A stretch of DNA of 64,000 bases from Alteribacter natronophilus (GCF_006007885.1 NZ_VCRO01000001.1:496001-560000), one strand, 5' to 3'. Positions 17,182-26,436 are shown, counted from the first letter of the stretch. The notes: generated by a model from the sequence alone, not told the origin. A program made the numbers and translations.

Positions 17182-17842
17182 AATCCCGTCCCTTGATATT
17201 TTCAGCGACGACCCCGCCAATCTTACATCCACGGTTCAGCTGCTTCTTCTTCTGACCGTTCTTGCTCTGGCTCCGGGTATTCTCATTCTGATGACCTGTT
17301 TTACACGGGTCATCATCGTGCTCTCCTTCGTACGCTCGGGGCTCGCCACCCAGCAGATGCCGCCGAATCAGGTTCTGATAGGACTTGCTCTTTTTATCAC
17401 TTTCTTTATTATGGCACCGGTATTTTCCGAAATTAATGAAGAGGCGCTCCAGCCTATGTTCGAAGGAGAGCTGAATCAGGAGGAGGCATTTGAAACTGCC
17501 GCCGTGCCGATTAAAACCTTTATGGCAGAGCACACGAGGGAAAAAGATCTGGCTCTGTTTATGGGATACCAGGGGCTTGACCGTCCGGAAACAATCGATG
17601 ATATTCCCCTGACCGCCCTGGTTCCGGCTTTTGCGATCAGTGAACTGAAAACCGCTTTCCAGATCGGGTTTATGATTTTTGTTCCGTTTCTCATTATCGA
17701 CATGGTCGTAGCCAGTATCCTCATGTCCATGGGAATGATGATGCTTCCGCCTGTCATGATTGCCCTTCCGTTTAAAATACTTCTTTTTGTCATGGTTGAC
17801 GGCTGGCATCTGGTAATCCGGTCCCTATTATTAAGTTTTTAG
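17174..17842 (+). CDS. fliP: Flagellar type III export gate protein FliP
   Basis: Core pentameric ring of the export gate. 222 residues. Membrane segments lie near 20-42, 56-78, 155-180 and 190-215. Family signatures are present: LMTCFTRVIIVLSFVRSGL and GFMIFVPFLIIDMVVASILMSMGMMM (about 159-184). The start ATG lies inside the end of fliO. fliQ starts 13 bases downstream. Confidence 0.97.
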   Translation: MIEIPSLDIFSDDPANLTSTVQLLLLLTVLALAPGILILMTCFTRVIIVLSFVRSGLATQQMPPNQVLIGLALFITFFIMAPVFSEINEEALQPMFEGELNQEEAFETAAVPIKTFMAEHTREKDLALFMGYQGLDRPETIDDIPLTALVPAFAISELKTAFQIGFMIFVPFLIIDMVVASILMSMGMMMLPPVMIALPFKILLFVMVDGWHLVIRSLLLSF

Positions 17843-17855
17843 AGGTGAATAATCT

Positions 17856-18125
17856 ATGAGTTCGGAAATGGTGATCAGTCTGGCTGAGCGGGGTGTTTAT
17901 ACAACTTTAATGATTGCAGGACCTCTTCTTATTCTGGCACTCGGAATTGGGCTTCTTGTCAGTGTTTTTCAGGCGACTACACAGATTCAGGAACAGACGC
18001 TTGCGTTTATTCCAAAGATTGTGGCAGTTCTTGTGGGACTCGTTGTATTCGGCCCCTGGATGCTTCAGACACTTCTTGCTTTTGCCGGTGACATATTCAG
18101 TAATCTTCATCAGTTTACAGGGTAG
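17856..18125 (+). CDS. fliQ: Flagellar type III export gate protein FliQ
   Basis: Small gate subunit, 89 residues, with two long hydrophobic helices (about 15-38 and 50-75) forming the helical hairpin of the family. The conserved middle segment is VSVFQATTQIQEQTLAFIPKI. RBS GAGGTGAAT precedes the ATG. Directly between fliP and fliR. Confidence 0.96.
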   Translation: MSSEMVISLAERGVYTTLMIAGPLLILALGIGLLVSVFQATTQIQEQTLAFIPKIVAVLVGLVVFGPWMLQTLLAFAGDIFSNLHQFTG

Positions 18126-18131
18126 CCGGGG

Positions 18132-18911
18132 ATGGAACAGATTCTTGAGTGGTACCCCGCCTTCCTGCTCATCCTGGTAAGAATGTCGGCATTTATTGTT
18201 ACGCTTCCTCTGTTTTCCTATCAGAACGTCCCTGCACAGTTCAAAGTGGGATTTGCTTTTTTTCTCACCTGGATCGTTTTCTTTACATACGACTGGCCGG
18301 CACTGGCCATTGACGGCTTTTTCTTTACGCTGATTATTAAGGAGGCGCTGGTCGGTCTGACAGTGGGTTTTGCTGCGTCACTACTGCTCTATGCTATTCA
18401 GGTGGCAGGAGGATTTATTGATATAAAAATGGGTTTTATGATCGCCAATGTGATCGACCCTCAGACAGGGGCGCAGAGTCCGCTGACAGGAAGCTACCTT
18501 TACACGTTTGCTCTATTGTTCCTGCTGGCCACTGATGCCCACCACCTGATGCTTGACGGGGTGTATTACAGCTATCAGTTCGTCCCGCTTGATCAGCCCT
18601 TCATCCCCCTGGGGAGCGAGGCGGTGATCATGAGTGTTGTAACGGCAGTCAATACGATGTTCATTATTGCTTTTCAGATGGCTCTTCCTGTAGTGGGATC
18701 TTTATTTCTGATCGATGTGGCACTCGGTATGATCTCAAGAACGGTTCCCCAGGTTAACGTTTTTGTAGTCGGTCTGCCCCTCAAAATCCTGGCCGGGCTG
18801 ATTATGCTGTTTCTTGTTATGGCCCCGTTCTTTGTGGTCGTGAGCCACCTGATCGAGACGGTTCAGCTCACTATGCGCCAGCTGCTCGAACTGTATGGAG
18901 GAATCGACTAA
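18132..18911 (+). CDS. fliR: Flagellar type III export gate protein FliR
   Basis: Gate subunit that completes the FliP-FliQ-FliR core. 259 residues with about six to seven hydrophobic segments. Recognisable parts are ILVRMSAFIVTLPLFSYQNVPAQFKVG near the N-terminus, LIIKEALVGLTVGFAASLL (about 70) and GMISRTVPQVNVFVVGLPLKI (about 195). The final A of its stop codon is the first base of the flhB start. Confidence 0.96.
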   Translation: MEQILEWYPAFLLILVRMSAFIVTLPLFSYQNVPAQFKVGFAFFLTWIVFFTYDWPALAIDGFFFTLIIKEALVGLTVGFAASLLLYAIQVAGGFIDIKMGFMIANVIDPQTGAQSPLTGSYLYTFALLFLLATDAHHLMLDGVYYSYQFVPLDQPFIPLGSEAVIMSVVTAVNTMFIIAFQMALPVVGSLFLIDVALGMISRTVPQVNVFVVGLPLKILAGLIMLFLVMAPFFVVVSHLIETVQLTMRQLLELYGGID

Positions 18912-19990
18912 TGTACCTAAAGCTCCAGCTTCAGTATTTTGCCCAGGAAAAAACTGAAAAAGCCACCCCGAAAAAACGGCAGGACAGCAGAAAAAAAGGT
19001 CAGGTAGCCAAAAGTACGGATGTAAATACCGCTTTTATTCTATTATTTGTATTCCTGAGTCTGTGGTTTGCGGGAAGCTTTGCAGCCCGGGATATCTTTA
19101 CAATCGGAGAGCATACGTTTTCAAACCTGCTCATGCTGGAGCTGACACCCGGCAATGTAGAGGCACTTTTTCTTGACCTCCTCAAGCAGGCTGCTCTGAT
19201 TATAGGTCCTTTTATGCTTGCTGCAGTACTGGCAGCCGTTTTTTCAAACTACATACAGGTGGGATTTCTGTATGCACCTGAAGCGATCAGAATGAAACTG
19301 AGTAAAATCAACCCGATTAACGGTTTTAAAAGGATCTATTCTGTCAGAGCACTGGTGGAGTTTCTCAAGAGCATGCTTAAAATCACCCTCGTCGGACTTG
19401 TCACTTTCGCTGTGATCTGGTTTGCGATGGACGACTTAATGAAACTGAGCCTTTATTCCACCGGTGACAGCATCCGGCTGGTAGGGAACCTGACAATTAT
19501 TATGGGACTGGCAGCGGCGTTCCTGCTCGTGTTTCTCAGTGTTCCTGACTACCTGTACCAGAAGTACGACCACGAGAAAAACATCCGTATGTCAAAGCAG
19601 GAAGTGAAGGACGAGCATAAAAAAGCCGAGGGGGATCCTCTGATCAGGTCAAGGGTGAAGGAAAAACAGCGTCAGCTCGCCACCAGCCGGATGATGCAGG
19701 AGGTTCCAAAGGCGGATGTTGTCATTACAAACCCGACCCATTACGCCATTGCGCTCAAGTACGAGGAAGGAAGCATGGATGCCCCTGTGGTGACGGCGCG
19801 GGGTGTGGATTTTGTTGCTCTGAAACTGATCGGGGTCGCGAAAAACAGTAAGGTGCCCACGGTGGAAAACCGTCCCCTCGCCAGAGCGCTTTACAGCAGA
19901 ACAGATGTGGGCGATCAGGTGCCTGAGGATCTGTTTAAAGCCGTGGCCGAAGTTCTTGCCTATGTTTACCGTCTGGAAAAGAAACTTTAA
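18911..19990 (+). CDS. flhB: Flagellar export switch protein FlhB
   Basis: Membrane gatekeeper that changes export specificity from hook to filament. 359 residues. The N-terminal cytoplasmic KTEKATPKKRQDSRKKGQVAKS motif precedes four membrane helices (about 37-58, 90-115, 145-170, 190-215). The C-terminal cytoplasmic domain contains the autocleavage site Asn274-Pro275-Thr276-His277. The sequence looks fully functional. Confidence 0.97.
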   Translation: MYLKLQLQYFAQEKTEKATPKKRQDSRKKGQVAKSTDVNTAFILLFVFLSLWFAGSFAARDIFTIGEHTFSNLLMLELTPGNVEALFLDLLKQAALIIGPFMLAAVLAAVFSNYIQVGFLYAPEAIRMKLSKINPINGFKRIYSVRALVEFLKSMLKITLVGLVTFAVIWFAMDDLMKLSLYSTGDSIRLVGNLTIIMGLAAAFLLVFLSVPDYLYQKYDHEKNIRMSKQEVKDEHKKAEGDPLIRSRVKEKQRQLATSRMMQEVPKADVVITNPTHYAIALKYEEGSMDAPVVTARGVDFVALKLIGVAKNSKVPTVENRPLARALYSRTDVGDQVPEDLFKAVAEVLAYVYRLEKKL

Positions 19991-20115
19991 TACTGGTCTT
20001 CCGGTTAAGTGCGCAGCAGAAAGCCGGCGGCCTGATCGGAGCAACGCTTCGTGCTGCTTCATGCAGAAAATAAGAGTAAAGCTTTATCAAGCCCGAAGGA
20101 AAGGAGGAGAATTTC

Positions 20116-22155
20116 ATGGCAATGAGGGATTTAACGGTACTTCTCGGGGTGGTTACCATCGTAATCATGCTTATTATACCCCTCCCGACAGGCATTATCG
20201 ATTTTTTAATTATCATAAATATTTCACTTGCCCTTCTGATTATTCTCGTTGCAATGAATACGAGGGAAGCACTCCAGTTTTCCATCTTTCCGACCCTTCT
20301 CCTTCTCGTTACGCTTTTCAGACTTGGTCTGAATGTCTCTACAACCAGGGCTATTCTCGGGAACCACGGTGATGCAGGAAACGTCATCGAAACATTCGGT
20401 GACTTTGTTGTCGGGGGAAATGCGCTTGTGGGGTTTGTCATTTTTATCATTCTAGTAGTGATTCAGTTTATCGTGATCACCAAAGGTGCCGAGCGTGTCT
20501 CGGAAGTGGGGGCACGCTTTACCCTCGATGCCATGCCGGGAAAGCAGATGAGTATTGATGCAGACCTCAATGCGGGAATGATTTCGGACAGGGAAGCGAA
20601 AGAAAGGCGTAAAAAAATCGAGCAGGAAGCGGACTTCTACGGTTCCATGGACGGGGCCAGCAAGTTCGTAAAAGGCGACGCCATTGCCGGGATTGTTATT
20701 GTATTAATCAATATTATTTTCGGTCTGATTATCGGCATGATGCAGGAGGGTCTGCCCCTGGGGGCTGCGGCAGACAAGTATACACTTCTGACGGTCGGGG
20801 ACGGCCTGGTAAGTCAGATTCCGGCTCTCCTTGTATCCACCGCCACGGGGATCGTTGTCACCCGCGCAGCCTCGGAAGGCAATCTCGGTCATGATGTAAC
20901 AAAGCAGCTGTTTGCCTATCCGAAAATGCTTTACGTAGCCGGTATAACGATTTTCCTTCTCGGTGCGGTAACACCAATTGCCTGGCCGATTCCGACACTG
21001 GTGGCGCTGATGCTCGCGTGTGGGGGTTACTTTATCGGGCGGCAGGAAGAAAAACCAGATGAGGAAGAGGATGAAGCAGACCGGCAGAAAGAGGAAGAGG
21101 AACTCAGGTCTCCTGAAAGTGTTGTAAACCTGATCAATGTTGATCCGGTGGAATTTGAATTCGGCTACGGTCTGATTCCCCTTGCTGATGCAGCCCAGGG
21201 AGGCGATCTGCTGGACAGAGTTGTTATGATCCGCCGTCAGCTGGCAATTGAGCTGGGTATGGTTGTACCGGTCATCCGGATCAGGGATAACATTCAGCTT
21301 CAGCCCGGGGAATATGTGATTAAAATCAAAGGTAACCAAGTCGCCAGGGGAGAACTTCTCCCTGATCACTATATGGCAATGAGCCCCGGTGAGGAGGATG
21401 AGCAGGTTACGGGTATCGAAACGACGGAGCCTGCGTTTGGTCTGCCGGCACTCTGGATTACCGATGATGTAAAGGAACAGGCTGAATATGCCGGTTATAC
21501 GGTTGTGGATCCTCCGTCTGTTGTTTCCACACATCTGACGGAAGTGATTAAACGCCATGCCCACGAACTGCTTGGCAGAGGAGAGGCTAAACAGCTTGTG
21601 GAGCATCTTCGGGAGTCCTATTCGGCGCTGGTGGAGGATGTTACGCCGGAACCATTATCTCTTGGTGAGATTCAGAAAGTGCTGAGCCGCCTTCTTCGGG
21701 AAAATATTCCCGTCCGGAATCTTCCGGTTATTTTTGAAACTCTTGCTGACTACGGCCAGATGACAAAAGACACTGATCTTTTAACGGAATACGTGAGGCA
21801 GGGGCTGAGCCGTCAGATTTCCAGCCAGTTTGCCGAACCTGGCCAGCCGCTGTTTGTCGTTACCCTCAGCGGGGCAGCTGAAAAAATGATTACCGATGCG
21901 GTACAGCAGACTGAACACGGGAACTTTCTTGCACTTGGCCCGGATCAGTCGCAGGTTTTTGTAGAGCAGACCATGCAGGAGATGGAACGGATGCAGCAGG
22001 CAGGCCATTCCCCGGTAATACTCTGCTCACCTGCAGTAAGAATGTACGTCCGTCATCTTATTGAGCGATATATGCCTAACATACCGGTCTTATCCTATAA
22101 CGAACTGGAACCGAATGTTGAGGTCCAGAGCACAGGGGTGTTGAAAGGAGCATGA
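20116..22155 (+). CDS. flhA: Flagellar export gate protein FlhA
   Basis: Largest export-gate component, a nonameric membrane channel with a cytoplasmic docking ring. 679 residues. Seven or eight membrane helices lie in the first 300 residues, including the FHIPEP-type region SLALLIILVAMNTREALQFSIFPTLLLLVTLFRLGLNVSTTR (about 35-76). An acidic linker is at about 313-340, and the soluble domain follows to the end. AAAGGAGGAG precedes the ATG. A 125-base gap separates it from flhB; flhF overlaps its stop by 4 bases. Confidence 0.97.
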   Translation: MAMRDLTVLLGVVTIVIMLIIPLPTGIIDFLIIINISLALLIILVAMNTREALQFSIFPTLLLLVTLFRLGLNVSTTRAILGNHGDAGNVIETFGDFVVGGNALVGFVIFIILVVIQFIVITKGAERVSEVGARFTLDAMPGKQMSIDADLNAGMISDREAKERRKKIEQEADFYGSMDGASKFVKGDAIAGIVIVLINIIFGLIIGMMQEGLPLGAAADKYTLLTVGDGLVSQIPALLVSTATGIVVTRAASEGNLGHDVTKQLFAYPKMLYVAGITIFLLGAVTPIAWPIPTLVALMLACGGYFIGRQEEKPDEEEDEADRQKEEEELRSPESVVNLINVDPVEFEFGYGLIPLADAAQGGDLLDRVVMIRRQLAIELGMVVPVIRIRDNIQLQPGEYVIKIKGNQVARGELLPDHYMAMSPGEEDEQVTGIETTEPAFGLPALWITDDVKEQAEYAGYTVVDPPSVVSTHLTEVIKRHAHELLGRGEAKQLVEHLRESYSALVEDVTPEPLSLGEIQKVLSRLLRENIPVRNLPVIFETLADYGQMTKDTDLLTEYVRQGLSRQISSQFAEPGQPLFVVTLSGAAEKMITDAVQQTEHGNFLALGPDQSQVFVEQTMQEMERMQQAGHSPVILCSPAVRMYVRHLIERYMPNIPVLSYNELEPNVEVQSTGVLKGA

Positions 22156-23273
22156 AGGTAAAGAAATTTCAGGCCGCGGATATGCCGGAGGCCATGGTGA
22201 AAGTACGTAATGAACTTGGAAAAAGTGCCGTGATTCTCCATTCCAGGGAAGTGGATACAGGAGGTTTCCTCGGCTTTTTCGGAAAAAAGAAACTGGAAGT
22301 GATTGCAGCTGCCGATCCGGAAGCTGCAGAAATGAAAAAACAGAAAAAACGGCCTGAACGTCCTGCTGGAGAAACAGCTCAGCGGGAATTTCGGGAAAAA
22401 GCATCCCCACCGGAAAATAGTGAATCAGCGAAAACGGCTTCTTCTGCTCCTTTCCGGTCTCTTTCGGTTGCAGCACAGCCCGGGGGGGTCAGCGATGCCT
22501 CGGCCGTGCTTGAGTTCCACGGTTTCGGGAAACAGCTGACGGGCGATATCCACCATGCAATGACGAGCCGCTGGTACAAGGAGGACTCACCTGCACACAT
22601 TGATTTTAATCTGTATATGAAAGAAGCCCTTGAACAGAAAGTGGAGGAAGGCTGGTTCAGGTCGTGGGAGGAAAACGAGGTCTTCGTTTTCCTCGCCGGA
22701 CCTACAGGGGCAGGAAAGACGACAACGATTGCGAAGCTTGCTTCCGAAGCTGTCCTCAGAAAGGGACTGAAAACAGCCTTGATTACGGCGGATACATACA
22801 GGATTGCAGCAGTGGAACAGCTGAAAACCTACGCAGGGATTCTGGACATTCCCATTTCTGTTGTATACAGCCCTGAAGATTTCAGTGAAGCAGTAGAGGA
22901 ATTCAGGGACTTTGACCGTGTGTATGTAGATACGGCAGGAAGAAATTATCACGATCCGGCTTATACAGCCCAGGTTAAAGAACTGACTTCAAGAGCGGAT
23001 TCGAAACAGGTGCATGTCGTTCTGCCCCTGACCGGTAAGGGCGATGATCTGATTTCAATTGCAGCGAGGTTCAGTGAGCTGGAACCGGAATCGGTTATTT
23101 TTTCGAAATGGGATGAAACCACTTCCAGGGGGGCAATGCTCAGGGTTCTCAATGAAACCGGGCTGAAGGGATCACTCATTACGACCGGCCAGGAAGTGCC
23201 GGAAGATCTTGCGTTCCTGACGAAAGAGAAGGTCATTGAGCAGGTGATAAAGGATGGCGCATATGGAAACTGA
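22152..23273 (+). CDS. flhF: SRP-type GTPase FlhF
   Basis: Signal-recognition-particle family GTPase that sets the site and number of flagella. 373 residues. It has the N-terminal basic B domain MKVKKFQAADMPEAMVKVRNELG, a variable linker, then the NG domain with the P-loop GPTGAGKTT (about 183-191), TADTYRIAAVEQLKTYA, and DTAGRNYHD (G3-like). The C-terminal FSKWDETTSRGAMLRV is typical. Start overlaps flhA; its end overlaps flhG. Confidence 0.97.
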   Translation: MKVKKFQAADMPEAMVKVRNELGKSAVILHSREVDTGGFLGFFGKKKLEVIAAADPEAAEMKKQKKRPERPAGETAQREFREKASPPENSESAKTASSAPFRSLSVAAQPGGVSDASAVLEFHGFGKQLTGDIHHAMTSRWYKEDSPAHIDFNLYMKEALEQKVEEGWFRSWEENEVFVFLAGPTGAGKTTTIAKLASEAVLRKGLKTALITADTYRIAAVEQLKTYAGILDIPISVVYSPEDFSEAVEEFRDFDRVYVDTAGRNYHDPAYTAQVKELTSRADSKQVHVVLPLTGKGDDLISIAARFSELEPESVIFSKWDETTSRGAMLRVLNETGLKGSLITTGQEVPEDLAFLTKEKVIEQVIKDGAYGN

Positions 23274-24141
23274 CCAGGCTTCGGCACTGCGGAAAAAGAT
23301 GAAACTCAGAGGTGACGTGCAGAACCCGGTTAACGGTGTTCGGACACTGGCCGTGGTCAGCGGAAAAGGCGGCGTAGGGAAAACGAATTTTGCAGTAAAC
23401 TTTGCTGCTTCACTGGCATTGAAAGGCTGCCGTGTACTGATTATCGATCTGGATATTGGAATGGCCAATGTGGATATCATTCTCGGTGAATCCGGTGGAG
23501 GAACACTGCCTGAAATGGTGGAGAACAATCTTCCTGCAGAGGCAGTGATTCATAACAGCCGGTACAAACTCAGTTTCATATCGGGCGGAAACGGCCTGGG
23601 GGAGATTATGGCTTTTGACAGTGGCAGACGGAATATTCTCCTGAAGCGTCTGGGCGAACTTGAAGGTAAATTTGATCTTATTATATATGATTTCGGCGCA
23701 GGTGCAGCCGAAGACACACTTGAGGCAGCCGCCGCAGCAGATGAAATGCTTGTGGTAACAACGCCGGAACCTGCAGCGGTTACTGACGCCTACAGCATGC
23801 TGAAGCTGATCCACAGGAAAAATGAATCCCTTCCGGTACGGATTCTTGTGAATAAATGCAGGGATGAAAAGCAGGGGAGACATATATTTAACCATCTTTC
23901 AAAAGTGTGCAGGCATTTTCTTTTAAAGGAAACCATGTTTTTCGGATCGATTCCGAAAGACGAGAATGTGTGGAAGGCTGTCTGCAGCCAGACTCCATAT
24001 ACAGTAAAATATCCAGGTTCAAAGGCAAGCCGGGCTGTAAATGCTGCCGCTGACCGCTACTTGTCCGGAAGCACTGTGCAGCAGGAGGCTTCCGAAAGTT
24101 TCACGGAAAAACTGAAAGGCTGGCTGTTTCAGAGAAACTAA
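23254..24141 (+). CDS. flhG: MinD-like ATPase FlhG (YlxH)
   Basis: Deviant Walker A ATPase that works with FlhF in flagellar patterning. 295 residues. The deviant P-loop SGKGGVGKTNFAVNFAASLA is near residues 32-51, followed by LIIDLDIGMANVDIILG and a DFGAGAAEDTLE segment. A C-terminal membrane-targeting helix is plausible at the last 15 residues (FTEKLKGWLFQRN). ATG 23254 overlaps flhF; ATG 23263 is an alternative. In B. subtilis cheB follows here; in this window sigD follows after 27 bases. Confidence 0.95.
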   Translation: MAHMETDQASALRKKMKLRGDVQNPVNGVRTLAVVSGKGGVGKTNFAVNFAASLALKGCRVLIIDLDIGMANVDIILGESGGGTLPEMVENNLPAEAVIHNSRYKLSFISGGNGLGEIMAFDSGRRNILLKRLGELEGKFDLIIYDFGAGAAEDTLEAAAAADEMLVVTTPEPAAVTDAYSMLKLIHRKNESLPVRILVNKCRDEKQGRHIFNHLSKVCRHFLLKETMFFGSIPKDENVWKAVCSQTPYTVKYPGSKASRAVNAAADRYLSGSTVQQEASESFTEKLKGWLFQRN

Positions 24142-24168
24142 GAGAAAAATCGAAAGGAGGAGACGGGT

Positions 24169-24936
24169 ATGATCTGTCCAAAAGCAGAAGGGAAACTTGA
24201 CAGAGCCTGGGACCTCTGGCTTGAAAAGGGCGACCGCGATGCATGTAATGATCTGATTGAAGCCTACATTCCGCTTGTGGATTTTCACGTCCAGAGAGTG
24301 CTCGGAGGCCTTCCCCGGAACGTGGATGCAGGTGATCTGAAAAGCCATGGATTAGCCGGTCTTTACGATGCACTCAGAAAATTTGATAAAAACAGGGATC
24401 TGAAATTTGATACATACGCTTCATTCCGGATCAAAGGTGCAATTCTGGACGGGCTCAGGCAGGAGGACAGGCTGCCCAGATCCGTCCGTGATAAAGCAAA
24501 AAAAATTGAAAGCATCCAGGAAACCCTGGAGCAGGAACTTGGGCGTGTGCCGGCAGCGGCAGAAGTTGCAGGTGCCGCCGGGATGACGGAGGCTGAGGTT
24601 GTACGCACGATGAATGAGAGCTTTGTCTCGCATCTCCTTTCGATCGATGAACAGAGCGGTGAGCACGGTGCAAAAGACACGTTTGTCCAGTCGATGTCCG
24701 ACCGTTCCATGCTGACGCCCGAACAGCATGCTGTCCGGGAATCGGACTATGAGGAGCTTGCTGCATGTATGAAAGAGCTCACGGAGAATGAACAGCTTGT
24801 CCTGAGCCTGTTTTATTTCGAAGAACTGACACTTACTGAAATCGGTCAGATACTCTCTCTTTCCACTTCGCGGATTTCCCAGATCCACTCTAAAGCCCTC
24901 TATAAGCTGGAACACAGTCTTCGCAAATCATCCTGA
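24169..24936 (+). CDS. sigD: RNA polymerase sigma factor SigD (FliA-type, flagellar)
   Basis: Sigma-28 factor for late flagellar, motility and autolysin genes. 255 residues. Region 2 holds DAGDLKSHGLAGLYDALRKFD and FDTYASFRIKGAILDGLRQED; region 3 has PRSVRDKAKKIESIQETLEQELGR; region 4 has the helix-turn-helix LTLTEIGQILSLSTSRISQIHSKAL. AAAGGAGGAG precedes the ATG. It directly follows flhG, so the cheB-cheA-cheW-cheC-cheD block of the B. subtilis operon is absent. flgM is not in the window. Confidence 0.97.
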   Translation: MICPKAEGKLDRAWDLWLEKGDRDACNDLIEAYIPLVDFHVQRVLGGLPRNVDAGDLKSHGLAGLYDALRKFDKNRDLKFDTYASFRIKGAILDGLRQEDRLPRSVRDKAKKIESIQETLEQELGRVPAAAEVAGAAGMTEAEVVRTMNESFVSHLLSIDEQSGEHGAKDTFVQSMSDRSMLTPEQHAVRESDYEELAACMKELTENEQLVLSLFYFEELTLTEIGQILSLSTSRISQIHSKALYKLEHSLRKSS

Positions 24937-24943
24937 GGAGGTA

Positions 24944-25405
24944 ATGATGGTTTACTTTATTATATTGAGTCTTCTCCTGCATCTCCTGAGCTTTTACATG
25001 ATTCTTCTCCTTTCAAAAAAGAATCGTGAAATGCCGGATATGGGAGCCGTCCGGGAAATGGAGGATCTTCTGGCAGCGTACACGGAGGAGATGAAAGACA
25101 GTAATGAAAAGCTGATCGGCAGTCTGAAACGGTACAGCGATTCCGGCGCTTCCGGGGCTGACACTGCAGAGACTTCAGGCACGTCAGAGACGTCAGAACC
25201 ATTCAAACAGACAGCGGCCGTTCAAGAACCGGTGTACACCCCGCCCATGCCCGGGGAACAGGAACCGGAATCCGTATCACCCGCGATTTCCGCGAGGGTC
25301 CTTGAGCTTGCGGGCAGAGGACTTTCGGATAGTGAAATTGGAAAGGAGCTGGGGATCGGAAAAGGAGAAGTGAGTCTGTACAGAAAATTTTACTATAAAT
25401 CGTGA
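24944..25405 (+). CDS. swrB: SwrB-like membrane protein (YlxL)
   Basis: 153 residues, ATG after GAGGAGGTA, 8 bases after sigD, the position of swrB/ylxL in B. subtilis. One N-terminal membrane helix (about 4-25), a short coiled-coil region, a Ser/Thr/Glu-rich linker and a conserved C-terminal block (about 117-153) that looks like a helix-turn-helix: ISARVLELAGRGLSDSEIGKELGIGKGEV. In B. subtilis SwrB promotes flagellar basal body assembly and SigD activity. Assignment rests on position, topology and this C-terminal block; similarity elsewhere is low. Confidence 0.8.
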   Translation: MMVYFIILSLLLHLLSFYMILLLSKKNREMPDMGAVREMEDLLAAYTEEMKDSNEKLIGSLKRYSDSGASGADTAETSGTSETSEPFKQTAAVQEPVYTPPMPGEQEPESVSPAISARVLELAGRGLSDSEIGKELGIGKGEVSLYRKFYYKS

Positions 25406-25412
25406 GACATTC

Positions 25413-25441
25413 TTGCTCTTGGCCTTGTGATATGGTATAGT
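25413..25441 (+). promoter_or_regulatory. SigA promoter of rpsB-tsf
   Basis: -35 TTGCTC (25413-25418), 17-base spacer, -10 TATAGT (25436-25441). The predicted start near 25448 leaves a leader of about 105 bases before rpsB, long enough for S2 feedback control. Direct evidence for such control is not visible. Confidence 0.75.
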
Positions 25442-25554
25442 AACTTCTGGTGTTAATCACACACGTCTGTTGATTCAGGCAGCGGTGCTGCATCTGCAGT
25501 TCTGCTTGAAGGAGAGACAGGCGGAGGCTAAAAAAACCAAAGGAGGTGTTTGAT

Positions 25555-26277
25555 GTGGCAGTTATCTCCATGAAACAGCTATTGGAAGCAGGGGTACACT
25601 TCGGTCACCAGACTCGTCGCTGGAACCCAAAAATGGATCGCTACATCTTCACAGAACGTAACGGAATTTACATCATTGACCTTCAGAAGACGGTCAAAAA
25701 AGTCGAGGAAGCGTACAAATACGTACGTGACATCGCAGCTGACGGAGGAAAAGTTCTTTTCGTCGGTACAAAGAAACAGGCTCAGGATTCTGTACGCGAA
25801 GAAGCAGAGCGTGCCGGTCAATATTTCATTAACCAGCGCTGGCTCGGTGGAACGCTTACAAACTTCGAAACAATCCAGAAGCGTATCAAACGTCTGAAAG
25901 ACATCGAGCGTATGCAGGAAGACGGCACTTTTGACGTACTTCCGAAAAAAGAGGTTGTTCTTCTAATGAAGGAAATGGACCGTCTTGAGAAGTTCCTCGG
26001 TGGTATTAAAGACATGAACACACTTCCGGATGCACTTTTTGTTATCGATCCGCGTAAAGAGCGCATTGCAATTGCTGAAGCGCGCAAGCTCAACATCCCT
26101 GTTGTGGCGATCGTAGACACAAACTGTGACCCTGACGAAGTGGATATCGTGATCCCTGGTAACGACGACGCAATCCGCGCTGTACGTCTTCTTACTTCCA
26201 AAATGGCAGATGCCGTTATTGAAGCCAATCAGGGCGAGGAAGAAGAAGTGGCACAGGAAGAAGGAACCACTGCATAA
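25555..26277 (+). CDS. rpsB: 30S ribosomal protein S2
   Basis: About 240 residues. Start is GTG 25555 ([20 protein letters not shown]...), seven bases after AGGAGGT at 25541-25547; an in-frame GTG at 25546 overlaps that site. The body is near-identical to Bacillus S2 ([47 protein letters not shown]). The C-terminal tail is Glu-rich. Codon choice (cgt, tac, ctt, gta) is more biased than in the flagellar genes, as expected for high expression. A strong hairpin follows before tsf. Confidence 0.98.
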   Translation: MAVISMKQLLEAGVHFGHQTRRWNPKMDRYIFTERNGIYIIDLQKTVKKVEEAYKYVRDIAADGGKVLFVGTKKQAQDSVREEAERAGQYFINQRWLGGTLTNFETIQKRIKRLKDIERMQEDGTFDVLPKKEVVLLMKEMDRLEKFLGGIKDMNTLPDALFVIDPRKERIAIAEARKLNIPVVAIVDTNCDPDEVDIVIPGNDDAIRAVRLLTSKMADAVIEANQGEEEEVAQEEGTTA

Positions 26278-26323
26278 ATCCGTTCATTCGGCTCCGGCTG
26301 TATGAATGAAGATAGAAATGTCC

Positions 26324-26363
26324 AAAAGGGTGATAGAGGGCCGGACCCTTTATCACCCTTTTT
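26324..26363 (+). terminator. Strong hairpin between rpsB and tsf
   Basis: A 17-bp stem with one G-U pair (26324-26340 with 26346-26362) and 5-base loop, followed by a short T run. It probably terminates part of the rpsB transcripts, giving more S2 mRNA than EF-Ts mRNA. Confidence 0.85.
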
Positions 26364-26436
26364 AAGGACAGGCTACATAGTCCGGACGGACAGTTCCGGT
26401 CCATGCTAAAACAACATTCCAAGGAGGAATACCCAA

